From contig JAUIRK010000880.1 of the NCBI GenBank assembly GCA_030549495.1, positions 248,001 through 312,000 on the forward strand: a DNA stretch of 64,000 nt, read 5' to 3'. How positions within the stretch are numbered: position 1 is the stretch's first letter; each line of letters starts with the position of its first letter. Below are positions 46,092 through 58,085 of this stretch, piece after piece. A program made the translations under genes and the position numbers. Source of the stretch: Nectonema munidae. Taxonomy: Eukaryota; Nematomorpha; Nectonematoida; Nectonematidae. Under the pieces are notes generated by a model. The model was not told the origin of the DNA. It made no database searches and saw only the letters and a program-made list of their open reading frames with translations.

Positions 46092-47276
46092 TTATATTTC
46101 CAAAAAGTTCCTTATTTTTTTAATAAACAACAATTCATTATTCAAGTTTAAAAAATACACCTTTTTCTGTGTAGTTTTAGTCCAAACTCCGAAGTTATCA
46201 AAGAAAGTTCTTTGATCATTTTTATCTTTATGAATTATTTTTGTTTTAAAATAAACATTTTCTATAAAATAGTCTGGAATAACATCTGAATAACAGAAAT
46301 CAGAAGAAAAGAGCTCGTTTATAACTACCCTGCTAGATAAAAATTTGTTACTTAATGATTTCAGTTGTTGTTTTCCATTAAAAATATTTAAAGATTCAAT
46401 AAATTCAGTGCTGTCTTCATTAGAGGCAAGATAGGTATGGTCTTTTAAGGGAGAAGGTGTTATTTTATGATTAAAAATGCTGTTAATCGGGCTTTGGCTT
46501 AGTTTTCTTTTCATTTCATTGCTGTACTCATTTTGACTGGAAATCAGCAAAACAAAATGATTTTGAGTCCAGTACTTGGATATTTGTTCATGGGTACATG
46601 TCCACAAGATATGCATTATTTGAGGTACTATTATTTCTCCAATAGGCATAAAAATAGTATTTAATATTTCCGCTACCTTATCATGTGTTCCATTCATATA
46701 AGGATAAATACTTTTAATACGCATTCCTATCGCTGATGCAGCCGCTTTAATCATATAAGCGGATGACCATGACCTATTTAAGCAACATTTGAAACTCTCT
46801 TCTAAAATTGTTAGTGAAACCTTTTCTATTCCAGGATTTAATTTACAAGATACAAGTTCTTCATAATTGAGAATTAATTCGATTGCAGTAATCAATCTAA
46901 AATATAAAGAAAAAGATTCATCCCCGTTAAAAAATAATATCGAATTGAATAGGCAATTTCCATCACCTTTCGTGTATATAGGAGTGTAGCGCTCATTTAA
47001 ACCAGTTTTGGTTAGAACTTGCAAAGAAACATTGTCAGTAATGAAGTTTTGAATATTATTGCTTGAATATATTTTTTTTATTTCAGTATTTCTCAAAAAA
47101 AAATTTTCTCTTCTAGCTGCTTTCTCATTTTCTATATTTGAAAATGAAGCTTCAAGTCTCTTTAGTGCCCCAAGGTAGTTGTATTTTTCATCAACTAAGT
47201 TGCATTTAATGCATATATACGGCAATGAAGAGTTAAAAACATTTGCTTGAAAACTGGAAAGATTTTCACATTCCAA
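46092..47276 (-). CDS. OTU-domain protein with PHD-like tail, encoded in MULE
   Basis: 394 codons open, no break. Residues 104-112 are GDGNCLFNS, the OTU catalytic loop with D105 and C108. The WTQNHFVLLIS segment places the catalytic His at about 240. OTU proteins are cysteine proteases, usually deubiquitinases; activity here is inferred from the residues only. The N-terminus (LECENLSSFQ...YICIKC) looks like the second half of a PHD finger. The frame is closed just upstream, so the first half would lie in an earlier exon. The first codon here is TTG, so the true start is further 5'. The C-terminal 150 residues are unrecognised. Confidence 0.85.
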   Translation of the reverse strand: MECENLSSFQANVFNSSLPYICIKCNLVDEKYNYLGALKRLEASFSNIENEKAARRENFFLRNTEIKKIYSSNNIQNFITDNVSLQVLTKTGLNERYTPIYTKGDGNCLFNSILFFNGDESFSLYFRLITAIELILNYEELVSCKLNPGIEKVSLTILEESFKCCLNRSWSSAYMIKAAASAIGMRIKSIYPYMNGTHDKVAEILNTIFMPIGEIIVPQIMHILWTCTHEQISKYWTQNHFVLLISSQNEYSNEMKRKLSQSPINSIFNHKITPSPLKDHTYLASNEDSTEFIESLNIFNGKQQLKSLSNKFLSSRVVINELFSSDFCYSDVIPDYFIENVYFKTKIIHKDKNDQRTFFDNFGVWTKTTQKKVYFLNLNNELLFIKKIRNFLEI

Positions 47277-48536
47277 ATCATAACGCTTGTAACTATGTAA
47301 TATCTACTCATAATCTATGTAATATCTACTCGGTTAAAATAAACAAAATACAGATAAGTAACACCCAAATCAGTTTGCAGGATATAAGGACATCGACTGT
47401 AGTACAAACAAGGACGTAAAATTGTGCAAATTTTGATATTTTCGCAACGACTGAATTAAAGTGTTGTCCATGAGAAATAAGTGCTAAATAATTGAAAGAA
47501 GGAATTTAATGAGAAAATAATCGGACTGTATAACAAGATTTATAAATTTAGAAAACAACATAAACTTCCATTTGCTTACGAGTATTATTGAAAAGAAACC
47601 TCTTGTAAATATCACAGGTAGTGGTATATAAGTTATTGATTTATATTGGATTCATATTTGAAGAAAGCACCTACATGGTATACGTATAATATAGAAAGAC
47701 AAAAATGTAAAACAGAAGTAATGTGATTTATTAAGATAAAAAGAAGAAAGATTTCAAATTGTTTCTAGAAGTAAACCCAAGTTGATGCACTAAGACGAGG
47801 AATACTCAAAAAAGAAATGCAGATATTATTTTTTGAACGGTTTAGGGCTTTAGAACGAAACCTAAGTCGTTGTAGTTTGAAGAGCAGAAAAAATATATAC
47901 TCAATCAAACAATTTACTAGAATCTAAATAAACAGAAATATGTATGTTAACACACAAGTTATGAATATAGAAAGTATGCTTAGTATTGCTATTTCAGTAA
48001 AGGAACCAGCTATTAAAATCTAACTGATTGGGAATATAATTGTAAGTTTTTCAACAAAATCAAATATGTTAATTAAATATTTTTTATCAAGTATTACAAA
48101 TGCACTTTTTTACGATAATTTATTTAAGAAATGTCAGTGGTCTTAAAACTACTTTCTTAAGTCAAACAAAAGAATGGAAAAAGGGAAAGAAAAGAATGAG
48201 TAGGATAGCAACAGATTTTCTCAACAGAGTAAATATAAAGATGATAAAATGAAACATGCTATGTGAAACTGTATATTATTAACACATTATGTTTACTATT
48301 ATGTGTATATATGAGATATATAGAAAAGATAGAAAAGCATAGCTGGCTTGGTACAATATGTCTATAACTTAAAATTTAATCTATACGAATTAAAAAGAAA
48401 AACTATTAAAAGTGAAGAACACAAAATACTTTCTCAAATATAATTTTTTAAAACTAGATACTTTATTAAAAGTAAAAACTAGATTTTAAAATACATTGTT
48501 ATAAAAGAAATAAATACTTTTATATTCTTCCTTGGT

Positions 48537-48795
48537 CCTTTTAAAAATTAAATGTTAAAAAAAGTTGTCTTGAAAAGATTGATAAATAATTTAAAAAACA
48601 TGTCGGATAAAATAAAAAAACTAGAAAAAAGTGATTTTATTGAATTAAAAAAAATTTACTTGAAGATTTATGATGAAACTTTTAGAAAATCTTATTTACT
48701 ATGGTTTAAACTTATTTCCAATTTTTTTTGAAGAAAACTACATTTTTCACGTAGTTGGCACTAAATACCCTAGTTGGCAAAAATTAGTTACTCCC
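48537..48795 (-). repeat. MULE right terminal inverted repeat
   Basis: It is the reverse complement of 41464-41732 and carries the same doubled gccaacta words at the tip, followed by the 9-bp duplication aagaaaaag. Confidence 0.9.
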
Positions 48796-48804
48796 AAGAA
48801 AAAG

Positions 48805-50230
48805 TTCAAGATGAACAAAATAATTTACGTAAATATGTATCTTTGAATTTCAAAATTTTAAATTAAAAAAAAAGACAATTTATATTGAAAAATTTTGGTT
48901 GAATATAATAAAAAGCATAAAAAAATATACTTTATATTTTATGACTATTTTTTATTTTTAGTTTTCTGATTTTTGTAAATATTTAACTATAAAAATTACA
49001 TGGCACATTTATTTTTTTTTCAAACTACGAGAACTAAAAAATATAATAAATGCGAAATTAAAAATTCCATATTATTGTTTCTAAAAGTATTAGTATATTA
49101 GCGATTGGGATGGAACCCTTTCTGAAATTCAAAAAAAATTATTTAGATATTAGCCTTTCAAGTTTTGTCTTCTCGTTGAAAACCCCATTCTTATGATAGA
49201 TTTCTATAATTTAAAATATGAGTATTATTGAACTTAAATTTAGAGAATTTATGTACTTTTATTAGCCGAATGTTAGAACATGAATTGGGCAAAATATCTC
49301 ATATTTTTTTTTATAGGTTTGTTCAACTGCATTTGAAAACGAAATGAAAGATATGAAAATTAATTCGTAAAGTCAGTAAATATGAAAAATGGTCGTTTTT
49401 GTGCCAAGCATCCTTCTTTTACAACTTTGGTCTGTTCTAAACAAATCCACATTACATTACTGAGGAACAATCGTTTGTGAGTCTTGATTTAATTTTTTTA
49501 TCGTGCATAGCAAACATTTTTTTTCTTTTACTACACGGAAGACTTTCCTTTGATTCCTCAATTGGATTCCCAACATTTGATTTTGCTTTCTTACAAAACA
49601 ATTTTAGTTTATGATGTAGAATCATAAGCGTTTCCTTCTTTTATTCACTTCTCGAATGCTTATGTACTGACTGATCAAAAAATCTTTTCAGGAAACTTAC
49701 TAGAATATTTTATACCATAATTACTTAAGTATTTATTTTACTTATATTCAATAAGAAAAAATAATTATTTGCCTTTTATTTGTGTTTCGAGTAACTACTT
49801 CCATACACCTTTGCTAGCACATTTATCTCAGCTCTATCTTTATTATAAAAACTAACAACTTCAAACTTGCATTTATTTGTAATGATTAAAACGTTTCTTT
49901 ACCTGTCAAAAACTCGGTAAAAATTAGACAAACGTAGTCCGTTTCATTATGAGTGTTTTGTACAGGGCGCTAATTTTGTGATGAATGCTAAGAACGTGTA
50001 AGCAAAGATGTCATGCCTGCACGTATCAATAAATGATGCTAAATAAGCCTAAACATTTAGAACGCTTAGTGAAAATCAATACTTCGTAAGAATCATATTT
50101 GTGATAAAATGTGATGAGTAGGCAGAATATGGATTCTAAAAAAGATGATTTATTATTGAATAAGCTAAGGTCCTAACTTCAACGATATGAAACAAATATT
50201 TTTGGTATGTTTATAATTATATCATCCATT
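48805..50230. other. Intergenic AT-rich DNA, no gene seen
   Basis: No open frame of note, no clear repeat ends. Confidence 0.5.
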
Positions 50231-50450
50231 CAGTGGCATACCTATTTTTACTGCCTGGTGCGAATGCTAATTTTCCCGCTCTAAAAATTCATTTAACTAA
50301 TATGAAAAATTGGAATAAAAAGTGTAGCAATCCATTTTTACATTACCATTAAAGTCTAAATAGCTTTTTTTTTATTGATAATATATTAATAAAAATAAAT
50401 TCTGCGCCCAGGGCAGACCGCCCTCCCGGCCCTCTCTTCGTACGCCACTG
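50231..50450 (+). mobile_element. Short MITE, hAT-like ends
   Basis: 220 bp between cagtggcatacctat and, read outward from the right, cagtggcgtacgaag. The symmetric flanks (att..aat) hide any duplication, so the superfamily is tentative. Confidence 0.5.
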
Positions 50451-51323
50451 AATTTATATATGTAAATGTATGTATGTTACAGTCCCATTATAATGGGATA
50501 TCACCTTGTCGTAATAATTGTTTTAGTTTTAGCGCTTCCAAAAGAATTTCTATCTACGTGCCCCTTTATGTATGCATATTTTCATTATGCATATTTAGGG
50601 ATATAGACACATATATCCCTAAAATACATTTTACATGTCAAAAACTTTTTCGCTTTTCTTTCAAAAATCTTAACATAATTTTATTGTTCACATTTAGAAC
50701 ATATATTCAAAATCTTAATTCTTTCCAATAATGAAAAGTTAATTAATTTTGCAGATAAAAAATTGAGCATTAAAATTCCCTGAAAAATATTTTCAACGTG
50801 TTTTGAAGTCTCCTGAGCTTTGCTAAGCTCCGAGTATCAGTGGGTAAAAGGGGGCAGTTCATTTGAAAATGTTCAAATGTATTTAAAAAATATTTGATTC
50901 ACTTCTAACGTAATTTGATTGATAAAGCAAAAAAAATTGAATAACTTTTATCCAATCAAATCAAAGAGTTTGCCGATCCCTCCATCACAAAAATAGACCA
51001 TAACTTTGTAAATATTCAATATAATATATGTCTTCTAATAACTGAATTAAATCGTTTTATTTGTTAATGTACACTAAAACAAATGACAATATAAAAAGTT
51101 ATAAAATTTTAGTTCCACAAATTAAAAAATAAAAATATGTAATATTTATAATTTTTGCATAAAGCATAGCATTGTTCTCATAATGCTTATTATTAGGAAT
51201 GATTTCAGAATTTTGAAAATTATCAGGAATTGTTCTCATTTCACAGTATATAAAATATCCGATATATTCTCGGTAGAATTAAATGCTAACATAATTTTCA
51301 TTTTTAACTTAAGTTATACACAC

Positions 51324-52070
51324 CAGTGGCGGATCTATAAATTTCTTATAGGCGGGCTGAAATCTATTTAATTTTTTTGCAATTTTGCTAAAAGTCTTCA
51401 GAGAATACGACAGCTGTATTATGTCTTTTAGAATCACTAATTACCTATGTTTTCATATTTTTAATATCATTTTGCCATGAATAAATGGCAAAATTTATTT
51501 TTTATACATGTGGATTCATACTTTATAATATACCCTGATTTTGAATTTATGAAGATATATATGTATACTTGTTTATTAATGGAATTATGTATATGAAATT
51601 GCATTTGTCATTTAAGCGTGCTTTCTCTCCTTCATAAAATAAATCTTCTTTTTCTTTTCACAAAATAAAGGAGAATAAAATTTAATAATGAATAAAAAAT
51701 AACAAAAACGGAAAAAGAATGCGCAAAAAGTAGTAAAAAAGGAAATTTAAATCTTTCAAAAAATTTGATTGGGGTGAAATAGAAGGATTTACATTTGAAT
51801 TTTTCTTTGTTGGAGTGAAAAAAGCTCAAAGGTTTCCCTCACGATATCAGCACAACTTATGTCTTGATGAATATAAGCTAATGTTAGGCCATTCAACCGA
51901 TCTTCTCCTGTATTAGAGCGAAGATAAGATTTCAAATTTTTAAGTACTGAGAAAGTGTGCTCAGCGGTTGATGAGGAAACTGGTAAGGTGGCGTAAATGG
52001 TTGAACGTTTGTAGATGTTTGGATAAAATGCTTCTTCACATATTTTCAAAGCTTCTGGCTAGAATTTTAG
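51324..52070 (-). pseudogene. hAT remnant with dimerisation domain
   Basis: A hAT-type end (cagtggcggatctataa) at 51324 is followed on the - strand by an 86-codon frame (52049-51789). It includes TLPVSSSTAEHTFSVLKNLK and YLRSNTGEDRLNGLTLAYIH, the classic hAT C-terminal dimerisation region of ZMYM1-type enzymes. The rest of the transposase is missing. Confidence 0.7.
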
Positions 52071-52314
52071 GGGTGTATGCGACAGATCATTAGATGTTCT
52101 AGAAAGCTAAAATTTTCTATTTGTTTTATTAGTTCCTATTTGAAAGAAATTCTTATTCAGAAAAGGTTACTCTTTATAAACATAATAATTGGTTAATTAT
52201 ATATTTAATCAATAATATACGCAAACTTTTGTATTTTGCATTTCAACCAAATACCTGCCAAAATGTCTTGAAGGCATTTCCATGATTTTTTATTTTTTAT
52301 TAATTAAGTTGTTT

Positions 52315-52400
52315 GTGGCGTTCGCACCCATCCTTTCGGATATCGTAGCCCGTCCGGAATGCTGAGTTCAAGTCTACCTGGACTTTCCATCCCACTAAAC
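52315..52400 (+). repeat. Possible tRNA-like repeat
   Basis: A GC-rich patch with a B-box-like gagttcaagtctacc. Only suggestive. Confidence 0.25.
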
Positions 52401-52770
52401 GCCTACCGGCCCTTGTTACAAAAGAATAGCTATACCTTGTTATATATATTATTTTACAAGAATTTATGTTACAATATATAAATACATCTGAGTGAACGAT
52501 ACTATCCTAACGCGAACGCTCCCAATTTGGGAAACAAACTTATTGTCTAGTGATAGCTTTATTACTAACCACGTAAAATCGGGTCGCTAGAGCACTACCT
52601 AACCGTAAAAACCTTTGAATTCTTCAGAGGAAGAAAACCAGGGTAAAAAACCGGCACGACGGAATTTATCTTGTTCCTAAATAAAAGAATATGATTATAA
52701 AAGGTATATGCTACAAAAATAGAAGCGTTTGAAGGCATGCAATATCTTATATATTATTAATAAATGATAT

Positions 52771-53480
52771 TTGATACATGTTATAGGGGTTAAGAAAGAT
52801 ATACATAATTTAAGGCATGCTAGGTTAGGAACAATCTACCCCTGGAATTTGACTCCATCCCTAAATGTTGTCCCTAGGATATATGATTTTAAAATTGGAA
52901 TGTATAGACGGTCCTACAAGCAGACTCCTACAGAGGCCAGATTACCGACTATGCCTAACCTAGCTCGTAACATGAAACTGTTTTGGGACTTATACCTTGT
53001 GCCAATCCTAAATTTAAGTAGGCGGATCTAGAACTCAGAAAAAACAGAACTATATCGCAGAATTCCCTATTGCTTGGGGGCTATTGTATATGGGTAGTCA
53101 CCTAGGATAACTTTTCTCTCTTTTTTTTTAGCATATACCCCCAAGAACCCTTCAGCCTGGGTTTGCGTGAGCTCCCAAGCTTGGCATAATTTTGGGCAAT
53201 GCTTGTGTGTCCTTAGTTTTTCAATAAACTTTCTATTTAATTTCTCCAACCTTTTGTGGAACCAAGAAAAGGAAGTCCGGCTATGAGCAATAGTGAAAGG
53301 GTTGCCATAAACAGTCCTAAAAAGTTTATACACGAGGTCGTCTATTTTGTTGGTCCAAGTTGAGGGAAGGCATCCCAAAATGGAGTTTGCATAAATTTCG
53401 GGATTGTGAGGATTTTAATGACCTTGCCTACCACCGTGGAATTGACCCCAAGGTCTTTAAGACATCCATATAGCGCTAGA
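52771..53480. other. GC-richer coding-like patch, unrecognised
   Basis: Two open frames: + strand 52771-53031 (GTIYPWNLTPSLNVVPRIYD...) and - strand 53378-53067 (SRTSFSWFHKRLEKLNRKFI...KHCPKLCQAWELTQTQAEGF). Base composition differs sharply from its flanks. I do not recognise either product. It is probably part of an insertion; which strand is real cannot be decided here. Confidence 0.3.
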
Positions 53481-53789
53481 TCCTTCTTCCCTCCCCCCCT
53501 TTTTTTATCTTTTCGTGAGCTTCACGATGAAAACTAATTTCCATGATTTGCACTTTGGTGGGAGTTTTATGCAGTTGTGATGGATGACAAAGAAAAAATT
53601 GCTTTATATATCTTTTCTTATTTTTAGCTTTCTCTATTTATACTCACTCTATCCTGAATAGCATCTTCTCAATTTCCTCACCCACCAACTATCTTCATCC
53701 ATCTCAAATGTCAGTAATTATAGAAGCGTTGGCCTTTGATACTTTTCTAAAAAAAATGTCCCAAATTCTTACCAGATTATTTTTTCATG

Positions 53790-54075
53790 ATAGCTGCGAC
53801 AGTTATCATCAATCATCATACAATATATTACTGATGAATAGACTCATCAACCTTATATGCAATAAGTTCTATAATGTTAATATCAATGTGCTTTCTCTAT
53901 GTACCCGCCTATCCTCAAAACAACGTTAAGTATCCTATATACACTGGAGCATACATAATATTTCTCTAAGATCAGCTTTTTCATTCCTCATACAACATAT
54001 TGCTTTCAAATAAACTCATCATACTTGATGCAGTCATCATCAATCATCATACAATATATTACTATTATTAAATAT
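53790..54075 (+). repeat. Degenerate direct repeat array
   Basis: The phrase atcatcaatcatcatacaat followed by atattact and actcatca occurs at about 53810 and 54038, with a weaker unit near 53975. Units are about 110 bp. Confidence 0.5.
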
Positions 54076-54175
54076 ACTCATCAGACCAAATGTATTTAGA
54101 AATTGCTATAGGCGCTTCTATGCACATGCTACACACATGCATAAAATATTAGGAAAGCCAAAAGCGCCACGCACA

Positions 54176-54292
54176 CACAGACACAATTGCGCCGCTTGTA
54201 TCGAATTATGAAGAAAGTAGGCTTGATGCGGGATCGAAGCCAAGAGCTTGAGTTATCTAAACCCAGTATCTAACCAACCTTACTCACGCCCC
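54176..54292 (-). repeat. tRNA-derived SINE family A copy
   Basis: It matches 40406-40541 in order and orientation (ggggcgtgagtaaggttggt head, then B-box region ggcttcgatcccgc). More diverged. Confidence 0.7.
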
Positions 54293-54925
54293 AATTTAAG
54301 TATTAAGTCGTCATCTAGTTGGTATCTAAGCAATGTTGTTGTAGCCTTATCATTGTTTGATTCAAGATTGGGTAATAAGGAAAAACCAAATTTTGTTGAT
54401 TTAACATAAAAATTCAAAAGATAGGCCTAGAAAATCATGGGGAAATTTTCCTATAGCTACGGACAAAACCTATATCACAATTTATTCAATTATAAATTAT
54501 AAATGCCTATCTCTGTGATAAATATTCTTAATTTTGCATTCAATTTTTTAAATGAAAATCATGATTTTTGTATATAAAATATTTTCACAAAATGCTATTT
54601 ACAATTTTCCTACGTTGTTAGTCAGTCAAAAAGACAAATTTTAAATTGAGTGTCACAAGGGTAGTTTGTAGAAGTTTCGTTACATTTGCGCTGCTTCAGT
54701 GAGGAGTAATCGTGGTAGCAGCCATCCAACATGGTAAACACCCTATGCAATTGTTGGCTCTATTAGTAGACGACTTCCACATATGGCTAAGAGCTACATG
54801 AGGTAGCTTCCAGTTGCAAGGCCGAGCAAAGTTTTTCCTCTAATTTGCGAATATATTCACTATTCATTGCTGGTTACACCACAAATGAATGCGTTTTAGT
54901 GTTGTATGCTCAATTTAAAAGTCGA

Positions 54926-54950
54926 GTGTTGTGTGTGTGTGTGTGTGTTA
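54926..54950 (+). repeat. (TG)n microsatellite
   Basis: About ten TG units in a TG-rich neighbourhood. Confidence 0.7.
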
Positions 54951-55060
54951 ATTTCAGAGTGGACATACTGAATTGGCGTGTGTGTGTCTGAGTCAGGGGC
55001 GCACATCCGGGGGAGGGTTTCTTTTCTCGTATACTTTGATTTATGTTAGTTTGGTCCTCG

Positions 55061-55236
55061 AAGATTTCGCCCCATTATTTTCATAAGACAGTTCGTCCCA
55101 TAGACAATTCACCCCATTATTTTCATAAGACAGTTCGTCCTATGGACAATTCGCCCAATTATTTTCATAAGACATTTTGTTTCATGGACAATTCGCCCCG
55201 TTATTTTCATAAGACATTTTGTCTCATGGACAATTC
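55061..55236 (+). repeat. 42-bp tandem repeat, four copies
   Basis: Each unit is ttcgccccattattttcata then agac(a)ttcgtcccatgg-like sequence. Four units stand in line, and since 42 is a multiple of three they stay in one open frame (SPHYFHKTVRPIDN and variants). An inverted partial unit lies at 55362-55405. Confidence 0.8.
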
Positions 55237-55361
55237 TAAAAAATTACGAGATAAATTGATTAATTTGAAATAATTTAATAGAGATAAAATAAACAAGAAT
55301 ATAAAATTTTTAATAATTTTACACACATAATAAGCAAAGATGGATGAAACTAATAGCCTAT

Positions 55362-55405
55362 GAGACAATTTGTTAGGGGCAAATTGTCTATGGGGCGAAA
55401 TGTCT
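55362..55405 (-). repeat. Inverted partial copy of the 42-bp unit
   Basis: Read on the - strand it gives gacatttcgccccatagaca, the same words as the array at 55061-55236. The pair thus forms an inverted repeat around about 125 bp. Confidence 0.65.
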
Positions 55406-55635
55406 GTCGACCGTTATTTAAATTATTTTTTAATTATAAGGCTACTTAAAGGTTGGCTTTTGTTGCTTATAAAAACTTGAAAATGTCAAATAAACTCTAA
55501 TTCTTTATGCTGTCTATTATTTTGAAATTATTCTGAGAACAGACGGTTCCATAGCGAAAATTGCTTTATTCGTTTATTTTGTTTCCTTTCTCTCTTATGT
55601 TAATTATGTAGCAAATTTTTCAATTTTGAGTAAAA

Positions 55636-55781
55636 GGTAAGGTGCAGCGGGTGTATTTTCATTGACAAGGCACTGATGTACCGCTTACGTCAAACTATGA
55701 ACAAATTCGTATCGATGAGGAATCGAATCCAGAGGCTTCCGTGCTGAGTCCATCATCTCAACCAACCTGCCATGCCACCCA
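55636..55781 (-). repeat. tRNA-derived SINE, diverged family A subfamily
   Basis: - strand: gggtggcatggcaggttggt head, ggattcgattcctc B box, then catagtttgacgtaagcggt and caatgaaaatacaccc. Same layout as the other family A copies but a different head. Confidence 0.65.
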
Positions 55782-56324
55782 TAGAGTATGCTGTAGGGGA
55801 TACATCAAATTAGTTTTCAAAAAACTTAAGTTATGTTCTAAAATTTTTTAATTTTTGTTGAAGCTCTATAACTTTTTCTAATAGACTTTTTTTCCTTAAA
55901 AGTTATTATAAAAGGCAAATCATTGCAAAATGTTAACAGTTATTTTACTTTTTGTAGATTTTTGTAGCTTGTATCAATTTAGCTTTTAAAATATTTTTGA
56001 ATGATGCTGAGTAAAATGAAATAATGCGATCTTAATTTTTTGTCTGCACAATTATAACTTCGTTTTATACCCTTGCCCCTGAATCAATGACATTTTTTCA
56101 TATAAACATCGCAGGGTGTCTACTGTCTAGTAGACTCTTTGCCTTTAGACTACATTCACTCATATAAAACTACCCAACTTTCAGTTATTTGTTTTCTCTA
56201 TGAATCAAATATCCTTTCATCATCAATTCCTGTAATGTGCCTGGTAGACTACTTCATTTTTCAAATGAAAAGCCTATTCCACCCCCTAACATTTTTTTAT
56301 TTTTTAAACTAGTGTATATTCGAT

Positions 56325-56915
56325 GGTTGTAGGTAAAAATGCCCCCGAAATAAATGCCCCCAATTAAAAAGTAGGAAAAAATGCCCCCTAATTTTTGATT
56401 TTCACGATTTTTTTAAATTATATAAATATTTTTATTTGGTACCGTTTTGAAAGGCTAAATTTCTAAAATTTCTTAATCTATATGGTTTTTTCTTTATAAA
56501 GTTCTTGAAAAAAATAGCAAAGGTACAGATTTGTGGGAATGTGTTCTTAAAATCAGTTAACATACAAATTATATTTAGAAAGTGTTCTGATACACACAAA
56601 TTCCAAAAATATTTGCTGTTTTATAAAAAAAATTTTTGTATTTAAAAAATTGTCGTATGCTGAGTTTTTTAGTTTACTTTAATTAAATTTTAAATGTTTT
56701 AGATGAAAAGTTAACTTTTTTTTTTACAAAAAATCTTTATTTGACATATCTTTTTTAAAAATTTTAATTAATAATTTTTTTGTGTTAGGGCATTTTTTCC
56801 TAATTTTAAATTGGGTCATTTTTTTCGGGGGCATTTTTACTGGGGTCATTTTTTCCTACTTTTTAATTCGGGCATTTTTTCCTACTTTTTAATTGGGGGC
56901 ATTTTTTCTGCGCAC
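56325..56915 (+). mobile_element. Foldback element with subterminal repeats
   Basis: A 591-bp non-coding unit. Its ends are inverted and built from repeated words: aaaaatgccccc and aattaaaaagtaggaaaaaa on the left, their complements several times on the right. The 10-bp flanks are identical, tatattcgat at 56315-56324 and 56916-56925. Arms joined by an AT-rich centre and an 8-10-bp duplication suggest a Foldback/MULE-like non-autonomous element. Confidence 0.75.
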
Positions 56916-57059
56916 TATATTCGATATGCAAATTTAATTAAAATATTTTCGCTAGAAGTATAATATTTAAATTCACCAATTTTGTAAAAAAATATATAAA
57001 GTAGTTGTATAAATTTAGGACTTTAGGTATGCGCTGAATACACTCTATTTTAAAGGATT

Positions 57060-57160
57060 GCTTGAATATTTGGTCTCCCGTGGTATTTCCAGACCACTAA
57101 TTTTGGAAATTGCAAGAAAAAAATTTCGCCCCCAATAATTTTGAGGATGTGCGCGCCTGG
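57060..57160 (+). repeat. R1-like tail fragment
   Basis: It carries cccccaataattttgaggatgtg, the block that ends other R1 copies. Short and uncertain. Confidence 0.3.
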
Positions 57161-57894
57161 TCTGAGTGTGTTAGGGTTAATTTTGTTACGATATTCATGA
57201 AGGAGTGATGCCTTGTTGGCTCTAACTTGTGCAACCGTGTGTTATGTTTTTATCGATGATATTTGTTCTGATGCATTGTTTTGTGGTGGTATCTTCAATT
57301 TATTGGGGGTAAGTTTGGAGAGGTTATTGGAACATCCTGTATCTGTGTTATTTTATTTATGTGTAGTTCATCTAAATTGCCTTTGCATGCAGGGAGAATT
57401 ATGCCCCTTGTCATAGTCATCATATTCTATTATAATTTGGCTAAATCAAAATTGTAATTTCATATCTCTAAAATATCTCATTTTTACACTATATCAAGAC
57501 AGGTCAAATTTTTTTCCCCTGAGAGTATTTACTCGCAGTAGTAATACTCCGTCAGCTCATTTATAGGAAATTAACTTCTTTTTATTCTCTGTAATGAACT
57601 GATTGATTCCACTAATAATGAGGTAGTGTAATCAAAGGGAGACAACAACAACAGATCAAATTCTTTTTTTGCATTGACCCTTTTCATTACTTTTGAACAA
57701 AATTTAATCTATTTATGAAACAGGAATATCACCTGCTTACAAAAAATTAATACCTCAAAATACATATTAAATATAAGAATAAATTGGAAGTAAATCTAAG
57801 AATGTTGAGTGATTTAAGAATTGTTATGTTATAAATACTAGGATAATCAGATGACATCATTGCAACCTAATAAAATAATTATGATATATGCAGA

Positions 57895-58085
57895 CTTCGA
57901 CTCCACTTATTTATAGTTTTTCGACTCCGACACCGTCTCGCCCTATTTGTAATTTTTGGAACTGCAATTCCATTCATGTATAAATTTCTTAGCATTAACA
58001 ACTCCACATATATATATAATTTTGCGACTTTAACTTTGAAAATTTATAATTATGCAACATCAACTCTTCTGTCTCAAATATTATA
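57895..58085 (+). repeat. Degenerate gactcc-rich minisatellite
   Basis: Words such as ttcgactccac, tcgactccgacacc and caactcc alternate with tttataattttt at roughly 40-bp spacing. Similar to the decayed patch at about 5400-5660. Confidence 0.45.

Larger units (their letters stand above)
41464..48795 (-). mobile_element. MULE DNA transposon with OTU domain, long TIRs
   Basis: A 7332-bp element. Ends read gggagtaactaatttgtgcc (left) and, outward from the right, gggagtaactaatttttgcc; the match continues for about 260 bp (41464-41732 against 48537-48795). Flanking 9-mers are identical: aagaaaaag at 41455-41463 and 48796-48804. Long TIRs with a 9-bp duplication are diagnostic of Mutator-like elements, and the coding part agrees. 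All recognisable genes run on the - strand (47276-44548). The 2.8 kb between 41.73 and 44.5 kb and the 1.2 kb beyond 47.3 kb hold no identifiable gene. Confidence 0.92.
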
